Source: Streptomyces sp. NBC_01591 (GTDB lineage: Bacteria > Actinomycetota > Actinomycetes > Streptomycetales > Streptomycetaceae). Taken from it: a stretch of 64,000 nucleotides of DNA. The translations under genes and the position numbers were made by a program. The DNA is taken from NCBI RefSeq assembly GCF_035918155.1, contig NZ_CP109327.1:8494001-8558000 (forward strand), read 5' to 3'. The notes beneath the pieces were generated by a model. The model was not told the origin of the DNA, ran no database searches, and worked only from the letters and a program-made list of their open reading frames with translations. This document shows positions 1-9,215 of the stretch, piece after piece (position 1 is the first letter of the stretch; the number at the start of each line of letters is the position of its first letter).

Positions 1-76
1 TTTCCCGGTGTTCCGGGCGGATGACCCCGCGGAGGGCTCGATGAGAGGAGGCAAGACATCTGAAGAATGCGGCCAT

Positions 77-400
77 GACATGACCGAATGCCGCCGCCCG
101 TATCCGGGTGATCTGTCCGATGCCCGCCGGGAGTTGGTGTGGGGATCATCCAACACGAGCCCGGGAAAAGGGGCTTCACCCCGATCCCGAAGCAATCGGC
201 CTTCGAGTGAACGTACGGATGGCTGATGCTCCACCGCCGCCTGGCCCGCGACTACGAGGCCCTGCCCATCCGCTTCGAAGCCCTGCCCACCCGCTCCGGC
301 GCAGTGATCCGCCTTGCCATGACCGACCTCATGGCCTGCCGCCTCTCCGGCGGAACCACCGTGCCCTGGCGCGACCCGACACCCCAGGACGAGACGCAAT
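77..400 (+). pseudogene. IS5-family transposase remnant, internally deleted
   Basis: The start (from the ATG near 77) reads like the N-terminus of IS5-group transposases (RRPYPGDLSDARREL). From about 155 it jumps directly to the family's C-terminal part (FTPIPKQSAFE, stop, TYGWLMLHRRLARDYEALP, then AMTDLMACRL and WRDPTPQ), so the whole catalytic centre is missing. There is an in-frame TGA at about 208-210 and a short in-frame duplication (ALPIRFEALPTR). A close relative of the C-terminal part lies at the other end of the window on the minus strand (63468-63755). It cannot encode an active transposase. Confidence 0.7.
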
Positions 401-956
401 CCCCCAAGCCGCAGATCGTCCTGGGCCAGCATGTGGCCCCCTGCCGGCGGGGTTCATCGGCTACGGCGCCGGAACGGTGATGGCCGCCGCGGACTCCCTC
501 GACGTGACACTGCACGGCCGCGGCGCGCGGCTCCCGTCCTGAGGCATCGATCGACCCCGTGCTGATGGCCGCCAACGTCGTCACCCGGCTCCAGGGCATC
601 GTCGCCCGAGAAGTGCCGCCCGCGGAGTCCGCGGTCGTGACAGTGGGCCGCCTGCAGGCCGGCACCAAGGACAACATCATCCCGACACGGCGGAACTGGG
701 CATCAACATCCGCACCTACACCCCGGCCGTACGCGACCTGGTCCGCACCGCGATCGAACGCATCGTCACCGCAGAGGCGCAGGCGAGCGGCGCGGAGAAG
801 GACCCCGAACTCACCTGGTTCAGCTCAGCCCCGGAACTGATCAGCGAACCGGAGGCGACGAAGACCACGATGACCGCCTACGCCGAGCACTTCGGGGCAC
901 AGCGGATCACGCCGATGCCGCAGGTCAATGCGAGCGAGGATGTTGGTGCAACCTGA
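400..956 (+). pseudogene. M20-type amidohydrolase / peptidase remnant
   Basis: Pieces in different frames line up as one M20-family metal-dependent amidohydrolase: GQHV, then PLPAGFIGYGAGTVMAAADS and DVTLHGRGA, then VTRLQGIVAREVPPAESAVV and VGRLQAGTKDNIIP, then INIRTYTPAVRDLV and IVTAEAQASG, ending in PQVNASEDVGAT before TGA at 954-956. At least two frame changes (near 440 and 690) and loss of both ends rule out a working enzyme. The family hydrolyses N-acyl amino acids using two metals. The 5' end was replaced by the IS5 remnant upstream. Confidence 0.65.
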
Positions 957-1315
957 CATTGGCGCACAGATCACCATCTGTATCTGGCCAGCAGTCCAGC
1001 AACCGCCTTCTGAAGCAGAGGGAAGTGTCCAGGTATCGATTGAACCGGAGACGGCAACCCTTGTCGTCGGCCGGCTCGGTTTGGGCCCTGCCGGAGAAGC
1101 GACACTTTCACGGCCAGGCGTTTACGAGGGAGTCGCCTGGTGGAGCGGACGAGAAGCCACATCCAGTTACTACACAGGAAACCCTGCGACAGGTCACTGA
1201 CGACTGGACATGCGAGCAGATCGCTCAAGCATGGACGCAATGCCCGACCACGGAGAGATACGTCCTGGAGCTGCTGTTCACCTCGCCGTGCCTGCCGGAT
1301 GAGGACGATGAGTAG
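928..1315 (+). pseudogene. Frameshifted hypothetical gene
   Basis: The first part reads MLVQPDIGAQITICIWPAVQ ... GVYEGVAWWSGREATSSYY from the ATG near 928 or 940. Near 1175 a one-base shift moves the coherent reading into another frame, which continues TQETLRQVTDDWTCEQIAQA and ends PCLPDEDDE with a stop at 1313-1315. Joined, they give an acidic protein of about 125 residues of unknown role. The core pattern (acidic stretch, GTL/ATL-V-G, RPG-Y/W, GR) resembles the gene at 26409-26869. It may be a recent frameshift or a sequence error. Confidence 0.4.
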
Positions 1316-1319
1316 GCCG

Positions 1320-1455
1320 CGAACCGTCGACGTTCAGGTGTGCAGCAAGCACCACTTGAACACCCCTACCGCTGGCGTCCCGCTCGCCATCATCCTGACT
1401 GGCGGCAACCGCAACGACGTCACCCAGGTCATCCCGCCGCTCGGCTGCCCGACCG
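1320..1455 (+). pseudogene. IS5-family transposase internal fragment
   Basis: This short fragment reads SKHHLNTPTAGVPLAIILTG followed by GNRNDVTQVIPPL, the region of IS5-group DDE transposases around the second catalytic Asp (GNRND). Both sides are lost. It is the middle that the 77-400 remnant lacks, but divergence and the intervening genes mean it need not come from the same copy. On the minus strand at about 1460-1590 there is also an unrecognised scrap (EAFRWQATLADIADWLRGKA). Confidence 0.6.
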
Positions 1456-1605
1456 CTGGTTCACAGGCGGTTCGAGCGCTCGTGCCTTGCCGCGGAGCCA
1501 GTCGGCGATGTCGGCGAGCGTGGCCTGCCACCTGAAGGCCTCGATGGCCGCGGGCGGAACCTGGTCGGGGACCACGGTGCCTGAGTGGTACGGCGGCGAG
1601 GGGGA

Positions 1606-2060
1606 AGCACCTTGTTGTTCGGACGCATGCGTACGGCTGTGGCCGCTGCCGTGGCGCTGACTCTTGCTGGTACGTGTATGGGGGCGGAGCAGGCCGATTC
1701 GGCCCGGCTCGAGCTGAAGGTCACACAGAGCCAGGCCGCTGCTGCCGATGCCACATTCAGGGTCAACTCGGTCGTCTGCAACCGGAGAAGGGTGCGCCAG
1801 ACCGTGCAGGCAACGGTTCGGGTACCTTATCGACCAGCTGAACCTGGCGCTCCGTCGACCTGGGACGTACGGGGCGAGATGGCTCTTCGGATCCTGCTTG
1901 ATCAGCTGCTGCTTGTGGAGCGCCGGCCTGAGGCGTTCGCTCAGCGGCAGCGGGCCTGGGAGGCCGCGGGGCCTGGTCGGCCACAGGTGTGACGGGGCCT
2001 TCCGAGACCTCGTCCCTGGGGGGAAGTACGCGGGGCGCTGGCCGCCACGGCTGCCCTTCA
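1606..2060 (+). pseudogene. Chimeric remnant: exported-protein start plus DUF-type fragment
   Basis: From about 1627 there is a signal-peptide-like start (MRTAVAAAVALTLAGTCMGA) followed by LELKVTQSQAAAADATFRVN, resembling the start of subtilisin-inhibitor-like (SSI) secreted proteins; it breaks off at VVCN. Next, in changing frames, come FGYLIDQLNLALRRPGTYG, then MALRILLDQLLLVERRPEAF, then AFRDLVPG. This looks like one actinomycete hypothetical protein split by frameshifts. The inhibitor assignment rests on a short N-terminus only. Confidence 0.35.
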
Positions 2061-2083
2061 GACACTACGAGACGAGAACCGAA

Positions 2084-2872
2084 ATGACTGAGCAGACAGA
2101 GCTTGAGGCCCAGATCCGCAGTGGCGTACCGCACTCGGCCCGCGTGTGGAACTACTGGATCGGGGGCAAGGACCACTACCCGGTCGACCAGGAACTGGGA
2201 GACCAGGTCATCGCGAGCTACCCCCAGACCCGGGACCTCGCCCGTGCGTCACGGGCCTTCCAAGCGCGTGCGGTGCAGTACCTGGCCGACGAAGCGGGAA
2301 TCACCCAGTTCCTCGACATCGGAACCGGGCTCCCCGTCCAGAACAGCACCCACGAGGTCGCCCAGAGCATCCAGCCGAAGGCACACATCGTCTACGTCGA
2401 CAACGACCCGCTGGTCCTGGCGCATGCCCGCGCCCTGCTGACAAGCGCGCCGGACGGAGTGACGGACTACGTGCATGCGGACATGCTGGAGGCCGAGCGA
2501 GTACTCCAGGAAGCGTCCCGAACCCTGGATATGACACAGCCCGTGGCCGTCATGGTGCTGTCCACGCTGGGACACGTCGAACCCCGGGCCGGTATCGACC
2601 TCATGCGCCGGTACATGGCCGGCACAGTGACAGGCAGTTACCTGGTCCTCTGCGACACGATCGCCACCCCCCAGACACTGGCAGCCCAGGAAGCCTATGC
2701 GGCCGGAGACACTCCGCCCTACCTGGTGCGCCGGCCCGAGGAGATTCTCGCGAGCGCCGACGGGATGGAACTGGTCGAACCGGGATTCGGGTCCATCTCC
2801 CTGTGGCGTCCGAGCTCGAGCGACGACGGTGCTGAGCCCGTCGATCAGTGGGGGTTCGTCGCCCGCAAGTGA
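2084..2872 (+). CDS. SAM-dependent methyltransferase, DUF574 / Methyltransf_19 family
   Basis: 262 residues, normal for this actinomycete family (PF04672). The start at 2084 (MTEQTELEAQ) is chosen because family members begin just before the conserved segment PHSARVWNYWIGGKDHYPVD, seen here at residues 15-35. The SAM-binding core follows: FLDIGTGLP (about residues 86-94) and VYVDNDPLVLAHAR (about 105-120), then HADM and a VMVLSTLGHV strand. Substrates of this family are mostly unknown. The open frame runs much further upstream, into remnant DNA with a different codon pattern. The gene stands alone between pseudogenes; the upstream ribosome site is weak (GAGAAC). Confidence 0.9.
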   Translation: MTEQTELEAQIRSGVPHSARVWNYWIGGKDHYPVDQELGDQVIASYPQTRDLARASRAFQARAVQYLADEAGITQFLDIGTGLPVQNSTHEVAQSIQPKAHIVYVDNDPLVLAHARALLTSAPDGVTDYVHADMLEAERVLQEASRTLDMTQPVAVMVLSTLGHVEPRAGIDLMRRYMAGTVTGSYLVLCDTIATPQTLAAQEAYAAGDTPPYLVRRPEEILASADGMELVEPGFGSISLWRPSSSDDGAEPVDQWGFVARK

Positions 2873-3037
2873 TCTGCGGCCCTTGCCTGCCCGCGGGCCA
2901 CGGCCGAGGCCCCGGAGCGGCTGTGGCCTGACGAACCGACCTTCGCAGTTTGGCAAGCGCGTGCGGCGTCTTCGGCCAGTACAACGACCTCTGCTCTGCT
3001 GCGCCCGCTACCGAATCCGAGAAAGCAGACTTCACCC

Positions 3038-3217
3038 GTGTCCCAAGAGACCCCGATTTACAACCGCCTTGTCGCGGAACAGGGCGATGTCCCTGCCGCG
3101 GTTCGCGGAGAAGCTCAGCGGATAGAACGAGACCTGGAGCGGGTCATTCCGCCCAATTACCATCCCGTGACCGCTGGGCTGGCCCAGCGCGGCGATATCT
3201 TCCGACCGGGTATCTGA
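3038..3217 (+). CDS. Small hypothetical protein (59 aa)
   Basis: A GTG-started frame reads MSQETPIYNRLVAEQGDVPA ... RGDIFRPGI, ending at TGA 3215-3217. Composition (acidic and basic helix RGEAQRIERDLERVI, no low-complexity Arg/Pro/Ala runs) is that of a real actinomycete protein and unlike the other five frames. A purine-rich GAGAAAG lies about 12 bases upstream of the GTG. It resembles short Streptomyces proteins beginning 'IYERLV-E-GDVP', but I cannot name a function. Confidence 0.5.
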   Translation: MSQETPIYNRLVAEQGDVPAAVRGEAQRIERDLERVIPPNYHPVTAGLAQRGDIFRPGI

Positions 3218-3249
3218 TTTCATGAGACTCGGCCCCACTGAGGCCGCTC

Positions 3250-3499
3250 AGCCAGGGCGCCGGCCGCGATAGCGAGTCGAATCCCCCGACGCAGAGTTGG
3301 GGGTTGATGGTGTATCGCGTCCCGGGCAGCGGTGTACGTGCAGCTCGCGGGCCAGTCCGCTTTGGTTGGTGACGACGGCCACGGGGGCCCGCGTACTGGA
3401 GGGTGCGCAGCGGGGCGGCGGTGTCCGACTGTTGGGCCACCTCGGGGCGGGCGGGGGAGTGGCGGGGGCGCTGAGGTTGCCGTCACGGTCAAGGAACAC
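3250..3499 (-). pseudogene. HAD-family phosphatase (GmhB-like) remnant
   Basis: On the minus strand the reading MFLDRDGNLSAPA ... VAVVTNQSGLAREL matches the start of HAD phosphatases of the histidinol-phosphate / heptose-bisphosphate phosphatase type: the nucleophile motif DRDG and the motif II segment VVTNQSG. After about 85 residues the reading loses all similarity, and no motif III or IV is present. It is a truncated, inactive copy. Confidence 0.5.
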
Positions 3500-3599
3500 C
3501 GCCCGTCGCCGCGCCTTCCTTTATCTGTCTGATCCTGCCGATCCTCTATGGGTCCTCCTCGACCGTCATGGCCGCACAGCCGAGGAGGCGTTTCCCCAA

Positions 3600-3808
3600 G
3601 CACACACGGTATGGGCGGGCTCAACTGCCCCGAGTGGGTGCGGTGGTGGCGGGTACATCGCCATCACCGCCGAGGTACGTCGTGGATGCCGCTGACCGGG
3701 AGCTCCAGCCGGTCAGCAGCTACCTGTGGGACCTGACGCTCGGCGACGTCAGCCCGCTCACCTGCCGCAACTACGGCTACGACCTGCTGCGCTGGTACTG
3801 GGTGCTTC
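3600..3808 (+). pseudogene. Tyrosine recombinase N-terminal stub
   Basis: The plus-strand reading PPRYVVDAADRELQPVSSYL and then DVSPLTCRNYGYDLLRWYW is the N-terminal SAM-like (core-binding) domain of actinomycete site-specific recombinases. The catalytic R-H-R-Y domain is absent: the coding sense ends at about 3808, where ISL3-type sequence begins on the other strand. An IS insertion or an IS-mediated deletion probably cut the gene. Confidence 0.5.
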
Positions 3809-3824
3809 TCTGTACTTTGTCAAC

Positions 3825-4445
3825 GACTACCGGACCCGATCTCCGGCAGCGAGGGGGCCGGGGTCTGTCAAACGAGCGGCTCTGTTCCGTAGTCGGTGGT
3901 GACGGTGCGTTCTCCTTATTGCAGGAGGATGCGGTGACGGAGGAGGTCGAATCCTGCTCGGCCGTGCATCTGCCGCATGATCTTCTTGGTTCGGGTATTG
4001 ACGCCTTCTGTCCGGCTGTTGTGGTGGGGCAGGGTGAGGCCGGCGTTCACGGCGGCGCGGTCGAGTTCGAGGCCGTTGCAGAAGCTGTGCAGGTGGGGCA
4101 GGCCGGTGGTGCGGACCGTGGCGGTCCACTGGGTGAGCTTGTCGTTGTTGGCCTGGGCCGGGGCCAGGAGCGCGGCGAACTCGCCGGTGAGCCGGGCGAG
4201 TGCGGTCATCTCCGGGCACGCTGCGGTGAGGAGGCCGAGCAGGTCGGTGTCTCTGGTCCACAGGTGCTCGGGGTGGGTGAGCAGGAGCCGGGCGAGGCGG
4301 CGGGGGGCGTCACGGGGCGGTCGCCTTCGGCGCGGCCCTGATTGAGGTAGCGGACCAGCAGGTTGGCGCTGCCGGTATGGCCCAGTTCCCTGATCTCGTG
4401 CAGGAGGTGCGTGACGGGACGCTGCTGCTGATCGTCCCGGTGCCG
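3825..4445 (-). pseudogene. ISL3-family transposase C-terminal remnant
   Basis: The minus-strand reading THLLHEIRELGHTGSANLLV, then a frame change near 4300, then RRLARLLLTHPEHLWTRDTD, LTGEFAALLAPAQANNDKL, HSFCNGLELDRAAVNAGLTL, SRTEGVNTRTKKIMRQMHG and DLLRHRILLQ is the C-terminal third of ISL3-group transposases. SRTEG..N..K.. holds the last catalytic Glu. The N-terminal zinc-finger and HTH parts are missing and a frameshift splits the rest, so it is inactive. Confidence 0.7.
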
Positions 4446-4830
4446 GTGTTGTAGATACCGCCCCCACGGCCTGGGCGGATTTCTCCCGCACAATGCTGGA
4501 CTGCATGAGCAGGGTGCCGAGATTGTGAATGCCGCTGCCGTGGTTGGCTTCGTTGTCCGACACGATGGTGGAGCGGATCGCGATGCTGCCGCCGAGGTTG
4601 TAGAGGCCGCCGCCGCCGAAGAATGCGGAGTTGCCCCTGATTTTGCTGTTGGAGATCTGGGTGCTGCTGCCACCGAAGGAAGCGATGGCGCCGCCCTCCT
4701 GGGCGGTGTTGCCGGTCAGGCTGCTGTTGTTGACGGCCAGGACGCGGTCTGCGTTGACGAGGATGGCGCCGCCGTCCTCGGAACCGAGGACCGCGGGGTT
4801 GCCGTTCTTGAGTATGCGAGGCAGGAGAGG
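4446..4830 (-). pseudogene. Right-handed beta-helix repeat protein fragment
   Basis: The minus strand encodes regular turns such as LAVNNSSLTGNTAQEGGAIA, STQISNSKIRGNSAFFGGGG, LYNLGGSIAIRSTIVSDNEA and NHGSGIHNLGTL. This is the repeat style of polymorphic-membrane-protein-like beta-helix proteins, where each turn carries N-x-A/GG-I. Neither a start, a signal sequence nor a natural end is present. The last turn shifts frame (GGGIYNTGTGTI) and runs straight into the ISL3 remnant, so this is the middle of a destroyed surface or secreted protein gene. Confidence 0.55.
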
Positions 4831-4981
4831 ACGGGGCGAACCGTGAGAGCCGCGGGCGGCCGCTGTAGTGCGTCCGTTCTGCGTCGGACCGGCGACGACG
4901 GAACGAACGGGGGCACCCCTGGCACAAGGACAAGCCTCGTGCCAGGGGTGCGGCCGAACAAGTCAGGGTCTGCCGCGAGGG

Positions 4982-7900
4982 TCAGCGTACGGCGTAGGCC
5001 CTGATCAGGGTCTGTTCGATCTTGCTGCCGTTGGCATCCCATGCCTTGACGCGCAGCGATACGTAGCCCGATTCCGGGTTGCGCAGGGTCACCCTGTAGC
5101 TGTCCCCCTTCGCGCTCTTCACCTTGGCGGGGTGCCAGGTGTCACCGTCGTCGGTGGACATCGTGACCTCGACCCCGCGGATGTCCGGAGTCGTGCCGGC
5201 CTGGAGGGCGAACCCCAGATCGAAGTGGTCGGTCCTGCCGCCCCGGGCGGTGTTCTCCGCGTCCAGGTCCAAGCCGTACTTCGGCCAGAGCAGCGCGAGG
5301 GTCTCCTTGTCGCTCGCCGGGCGGGCGGACTTGAACGTCCACGCGGTGCTGGTTTCTGTGGACAGCGGGAACCACGCAGGGCGCTGGGTGTCCAGGGTGA
5401 GGCGGTAGGTCGCCGGGTCGGGGCTGACCGGCAGCGTGGTCAGCGAGAGTCGCGGCACCTCCTTGAGGAGCTTCCCGTCCTGGTACAACCGCACCGTCCG
5501 CTTGTCGGCTTCGTTTTCGAAGAAGCCGGCGTGCCCCTGGCTGTCACCCATCTCCGGGATGGTGAGGGTGATGTTGTCACCCTCGCGGACCGCCTGGCTG
5601 GTCTCCGGTCCGGCCGGGCCGTTTGCCGCGCCCAGCCAGGTCTCCTTGCGCTGCTCGCCCGGCTGGTAGGTGCGGAGTAGTACGTCTCTCATCATGCGGG
5701 AGTTGTCTGCGCGGTCCGGGTAGACCCTGTGCCACCACCGCATCTCCTTCATCGTCGGTTGCTTGCTGCCGGTGGAGTACCACTCCTCCCGGTCCATTGG
5801 CGCGTCGAAGGAGTCGTAGACGTCGGTGACGAGGGAATCGTTCGGGCGGATCGCCGAGACTACGTCGCCGATCACGCTGCCCTTGGTGTTGCTGTAGTGG
5901 GACTTCACCACGGCCGAGTTCTCCGCGGTGACCGCGTCGACGGGGTCGGCCGGAATCCTGCCGGGAACCATCGTCGCGATGTTGTACACCTGGGGGACGC
6001 CTGTGATCCCCTTCAGGTCGATCCGGGTGGAGCCGTCGGCGATCCGGCCGAGGAGCCCAGCGCCCTCGTCCTGGGTGAGGGACCAGGCCGGGATGGTAGT
6101 GCCGGTGGCGCGCGGCACGATGGTGGCGAAGGGGCCGGGCCGGTCGTTGACGATGATCACTGCCTTCGCGCCGGCGCCGGCGACCGCGGTGATCTGGTCG
6201 ATGGACTTCCGGGTGGCATCGCGGGTGACGACCGCGAGTTTGCCACCGAGGTCCTTGCCGGTCAGGTCCTCCGGCCGTGCCATACCGGCGTCGACCGCCT
6301 GGAGCCTACTGGTGCCGTACAGCCGGGCCGCGTACACCACTGGCTCCAGCGGGAGCGTGCGTTCCTGCCCGGCATAGGTTGCGCGGATCACCGGCGAGTA
6401 CCTGCGCTGCTGGAAGTGGAACTCGAACGTGCCGAGCTTCACCGGCTCGGTGGGCACCACATAGGAGTGGTCCCAGAGCGGGCTGAACGCGCCCTTCATG
6501 AAGTCGATTCCCCGCTTTCCGGGGAGCTGCTGGCGGTACCCGAGCTTGGAGCCGCCCGTCGCCTCGGACTCCTTGGGCGTCGCGACCTTGACCTCCTTGC
6601 CCAGCCGGGCATCCAGCGTGATCGTCCGATCCGCCTTCAGCTCCACCACGGGCTCACCGGCGAGGGTGTAGTCCGTGACCTGGGACGAGTCGGCCTTGTG
6701 CCTCGTGTGGACGACACCCATGACGGAGTAGCGTCCCTGCGGCACTGCGACAGTCTTGGTTCCGCCCTGGGGGAAGACCTGCTGGACAGCCCCCGTGTCC
6801 AGGTCGAACACCATGAGCTCGCCGGTCGCCGGGGCTCCGTGCCGGTCGATCGTGTTGACGGTGAGGTCGACGGTGGGCGCCCCCTTCGTCGCGCCGACGG
6901 TGGTGTGGATCGCGGTGCCGTCGGTCGCGGTGGCGGTGATGACACCGGTGTAGTCACCCAGGTCGCCGAGCTCGGGGTGGTAGGTCACCGTCACGCTCGC
7001 GGTGGAGTTCGCCGGTACCGTCACACTGGTGGCGCTGAGCGTGAACGTGCCGTCCGGTGCGGGCCCGGTCTCCCCGGACGAGGCCAGGCCGAGCGACAGC
7101 GTGGTGTCCGCCGCGGAGGTGTTCACATAACTGACCGTCTTGGTGACCGGCGCGCCCTCGGCCGACGACTTGCCCATGCTGACGACGGCGGGGCTGGAGT
7201 AGAACGGGGCGTCGATGGCCTTGGCCACATCGACCCGGCCGTTGCCCTGCTGGTAGGCGGTGTACGAGCCCTGCTCGGCGGTGCCGGCCAGCACCGGCTT
7301 GAGCCGGTCGGCGGCCCAGTCCGGATGGCGCTGCGCGAGGATCGCCGCGGCGCCGGCCACGTGCGGGGTGGCCATCGAGGTGCCGTTGGCCGAGGTGTAG
7401 TCGGCGTCGACGGGGGTGCCCATCGAGGTGCCGGCGGCGCGCGCGGCGACGATACCCACGCCCGGCGCGGTGATCTCCGGCTTGACCGCGAAGGTGTCCT
7501 TGAGCGGGCCGCGGCTGGAGAAGCCCGCGAGCTCGTCCTGCTTGGACACCGCGCCGACGGTCAGCGCGGCGTCGGCGGCCCCCGGCGAGCCCACGGTCGA
7601 CTTGCCGGGGCCCGTGTTGCCGGCCGCGATGACGAACAGCGAGCCGGAGGACGCGGTGAGCTGGTCGACGGCCTTGCTCAGCGGGTCGGTGCCGTCACTG
7701 GGAGCCTCCGAGCCGAGGCTCATGCTGATGACGTCCGCGCCCTGGGCCACCGCCCACTCCATGCCGGCGATGACTGCCGACTGGGGGCCTTCACCGGCGT
7801 TGTTGAGGACCTTGCCGATGTACAGGTCGGCGCCCGGCGCCACACCCTTGTACTTGCCGCCCGACGCGGCGCCCGAGCCGGCGATGGTCGAGGCGACATG

Positions 7901-8803
7901 CGTGCCGTGACCGTGGTGGTCGACCGCGTCGGGGTCGTCGGTGAAGTTCTGCGTCTCCTTCACCCGCCCCGCCAGATCGGGGTGCGTGGGGTCGAGACCG
8001 GTGTCGAGGACGGCCACCTTGGCGCCGGCGCCGTCGTAGCCCTTCGCCCACGCCTCCGGCGCGCCGATCTGCGGCACACTCTGGTCCAGCGTCACCTGCA
8101 CGGGCCGGTCGAGCCAGAGCTTCTTGATGCCGTTGGCAAGCTTCGGCGCCTTCGCCGTTGCGGCGCCGTCGTCGTCGACCGCCTCCCAGAACGTCGCCGC
8201 CTTCTTCTTGTTCGCGCGCAGTGCCACCGCGTTGGCGCTGGGCAGCTCGTCGGCCTTCACCGAACCGGCCGGCGCGGCCTGCTTGAGCGCCTTGCCCGCC
8301 TTGCCCGGCGCGCCCGAGAAGGTCGCCAGCAGCGGCACGGCGCGGCGGTGCGCGTCGTCGTAGCCGTACTCGACCAGCTTGGTGACGTTGAACAACTCGC
8401 GGTCGAGCTCGTTCGCGGCAAGGTACGGCTGCGCCTTGTCCGGGATGACATAGACCTCGTCGCCCACCTTGATGGAGGAGAACGCCGCCGGGGTGCCGTC
8501 GGGCGCGGGCGCGACCGTCGCCACCTGCAAGCCGTTGGCATGGCGCTCCAGTGTCACCACCTCGCCCGTGACGAGGGTGAGCGTGTGTGCGGCGACGACC
8601 GGGCCGTTCTGCTGCGGCTGACTCGCCCGGGCGGCCGGCGTATCGGCGGCGGCGATGGCGGGGAGGCCGAGCGTCCCGGCCACACAGGCCGTGGCCAGGA
8701 GCGCCGTAAGCGCCCGATGCGAGCGGTGTGGCAAACGCCGGAGTATGGGGATGGTCAGGTGGACCGGGAGCCTGGATGCCCCGGCCGGTGGTGACTGTCT
8801 CAT
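4982..8803 (-). CDS. Secreted subtilisin-like serine protease (S8), large multidomain
   Basis: 1273 residues from the ATG at 8803, chosen because AAAAGG lies just upstream and a signal peptide follows at once (basic start, hydrophobic ALTALLATACVAGTLGLPAI, then AAAD at about residue 51-54). The frame is open another 121 codons upstream without protein-like sequence. The S8 catalytic triad is complete: Asp267 in AVLDTGLDPTHPDL, His299 in HHGHGTHVAST, Ser476 in ANGTSMATPHVAG, with oxyanion Asn396 in AAGN. A propeptide spans residues 60-245. After the catalytic domain come Fn-like beta domains, a PA-like segment (KLAVVTRDATRK ... AVIIVNDRPGPFA) and a beta-sandwich C-terminus. It is a secreted endopeptidase for protein scavenging or processing; specificity is unknown. 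Confidence 0.93.
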   Translation of the reverse strand: MRQSPPAGASRLPVHLTIPILRRLPHRSHRALTALLATACVAGTLGLPAIAAADTPAARASQPQQNGPVVAAHTLTLVTGEVVTLERHANGLQVATVAPAPDGTPAAFSSIKVGDEVYVIPDKAQPYLAANELDRELFNVTKLVEYGYDDAHRRAVPLLATFSGAPGKAGKALKQAAPAGSVKADELPSANAVALRANKKKAATFWEAVDDDGAATAKAPKLANGIKKLWLDRPVQVTLDQSVPQIGAPEAWAKGYDGAGAKVAVLDTGLDPTHPDLAGRVKETQNFTDDPDAVDHHGHGTHVASTIAGSGAASGGKYKGVAPGADLYIGKVLNNAGEGPQSAVIAGMEWAVAQGADVISMSLGSEAPSDGTDPLSKAVDQLTASSGSLFVIAAGNTGPGKSTVGSPGAADAALTVGAVSKQDELAGFSSRGPLKDTFAVKPEITAPGVGIVAARAAGTSMGTPVDADYTSANGTSMATPHVAGAAAILAQRHPDWAADRLKPVLAGTAEQGSYTAYQQGNGRVDVAKAIDAPFYSSPAVVSMGKSSAEGAPVTKTVSYVNTSAADTTLSLGLASSGETGPAPDGTFTLSATSVTVPANSTASVTVTYHPELGDLGDYTGVITATATDGTAIHTTVGATKGAPTVDLTVNTIDRHGAPATGELMVFDLDTGAVQQVFPQGGTKTVAVPQGRYSVMGVVHTRHKADSSQVTDYTLAGEPVVELKADRTITLDARLGKEVKVATPKESEATGGSKLGYRQQLPGKRGIDFMKGAFSPLWDHSYVVPTEPVKLGTFEFHFQQRRYSPVIRATYAGQERTLPLEPVVYAARLYGTSRLQAVDAGMARPEDLTGKDLGGKLAVVTRDATRKSIDQITAVAGAGAKAVIIVNDRPGPFATIVPRATGTTIPAWSLTQDEGAGLLGRIADGSTRIDLKGITGVPQVYNIATMVPGRIPADPVDAVTAENSAVVKSHYSNTKGSVIGDVVSAIRPNDSLVTDVYDSFDAPMDREEWYSTGSKQPTMKEMRWWHRVYPDRADNSRMMRDVLLRTYQPGEQRKETWLGAANGPAGPETSQAVREGDNITLTIPEMGDSQGHAGFFENEADKRTVRLYQDGKLLKEVPRLSLTTLPVSPDPATYRLTLDTQRPAWFPLSTETSTAWTFKSARPASDKETLALLWPKYGLDLDAENTARGGRTDHFDLGFALQAGTTPDIRGVEVTMSTDDGDTWHPAKVKSAKGDSYRVTLRNPESGYVSLRVKAWDANGSKIEQTLIRAYAVR

Positions 8804-9215
8804 GCGGCAACGACCTTTTCTGAGGGAAAAATGCGCGCGGGTACCGCGCGGTTGCGGGGATCGCGCATCGCGCCGAATGGCGTCGACGAACGTGGTGGGT
8901 GCCGGCCGGTGCTGCTTCGGGCCGATCGGTGGTACGGCGCCGGGCGGCGAACGACGCGTCCCGCTGCTGCGGCAGTGACCTGTGGTACCGGTCGGTCGGC
9001 CTGCGGGGGTCGCCCCTGTACACGGCCTCGTGGGAAACCAGGAGGGCTGGGCCGGTGGAGGCGATCCGTCAGATTCGACCGTGCGCCAGAAGCCTTGCGG
9101 ACGCGGGGAGATGAACGGCGACAGGCGGAGGTAAGGATTCCATGCCGTTGAGTGTTGTTCGCGCACCGGCTACCGGACGATTGGGCAGATGACCCAATTT
9201 TGCTGCCGCGCCCGC
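8804..9215. other. Intergenic region between LAL regulator and protease
   Basis: About 410 bases hold no convincing gene. They carry the upstream region of the protease gene (its AAAAGG ribosome site is within 20 bases of 8803) and the 3' flank of the regulator gene. The gap is large enough for an independent, regulated protease promoter, but I cannot assign a -35/-10 pair. Confidence 0.5.

Noticed and set aside
5729..8794. A 1021-codon open frame on the plus strand
   Set aside because: It is the complement of the subtilase gene; its Arg/Gly/Val-rich reading has no motif, while the minus strand has the full S8 triad.
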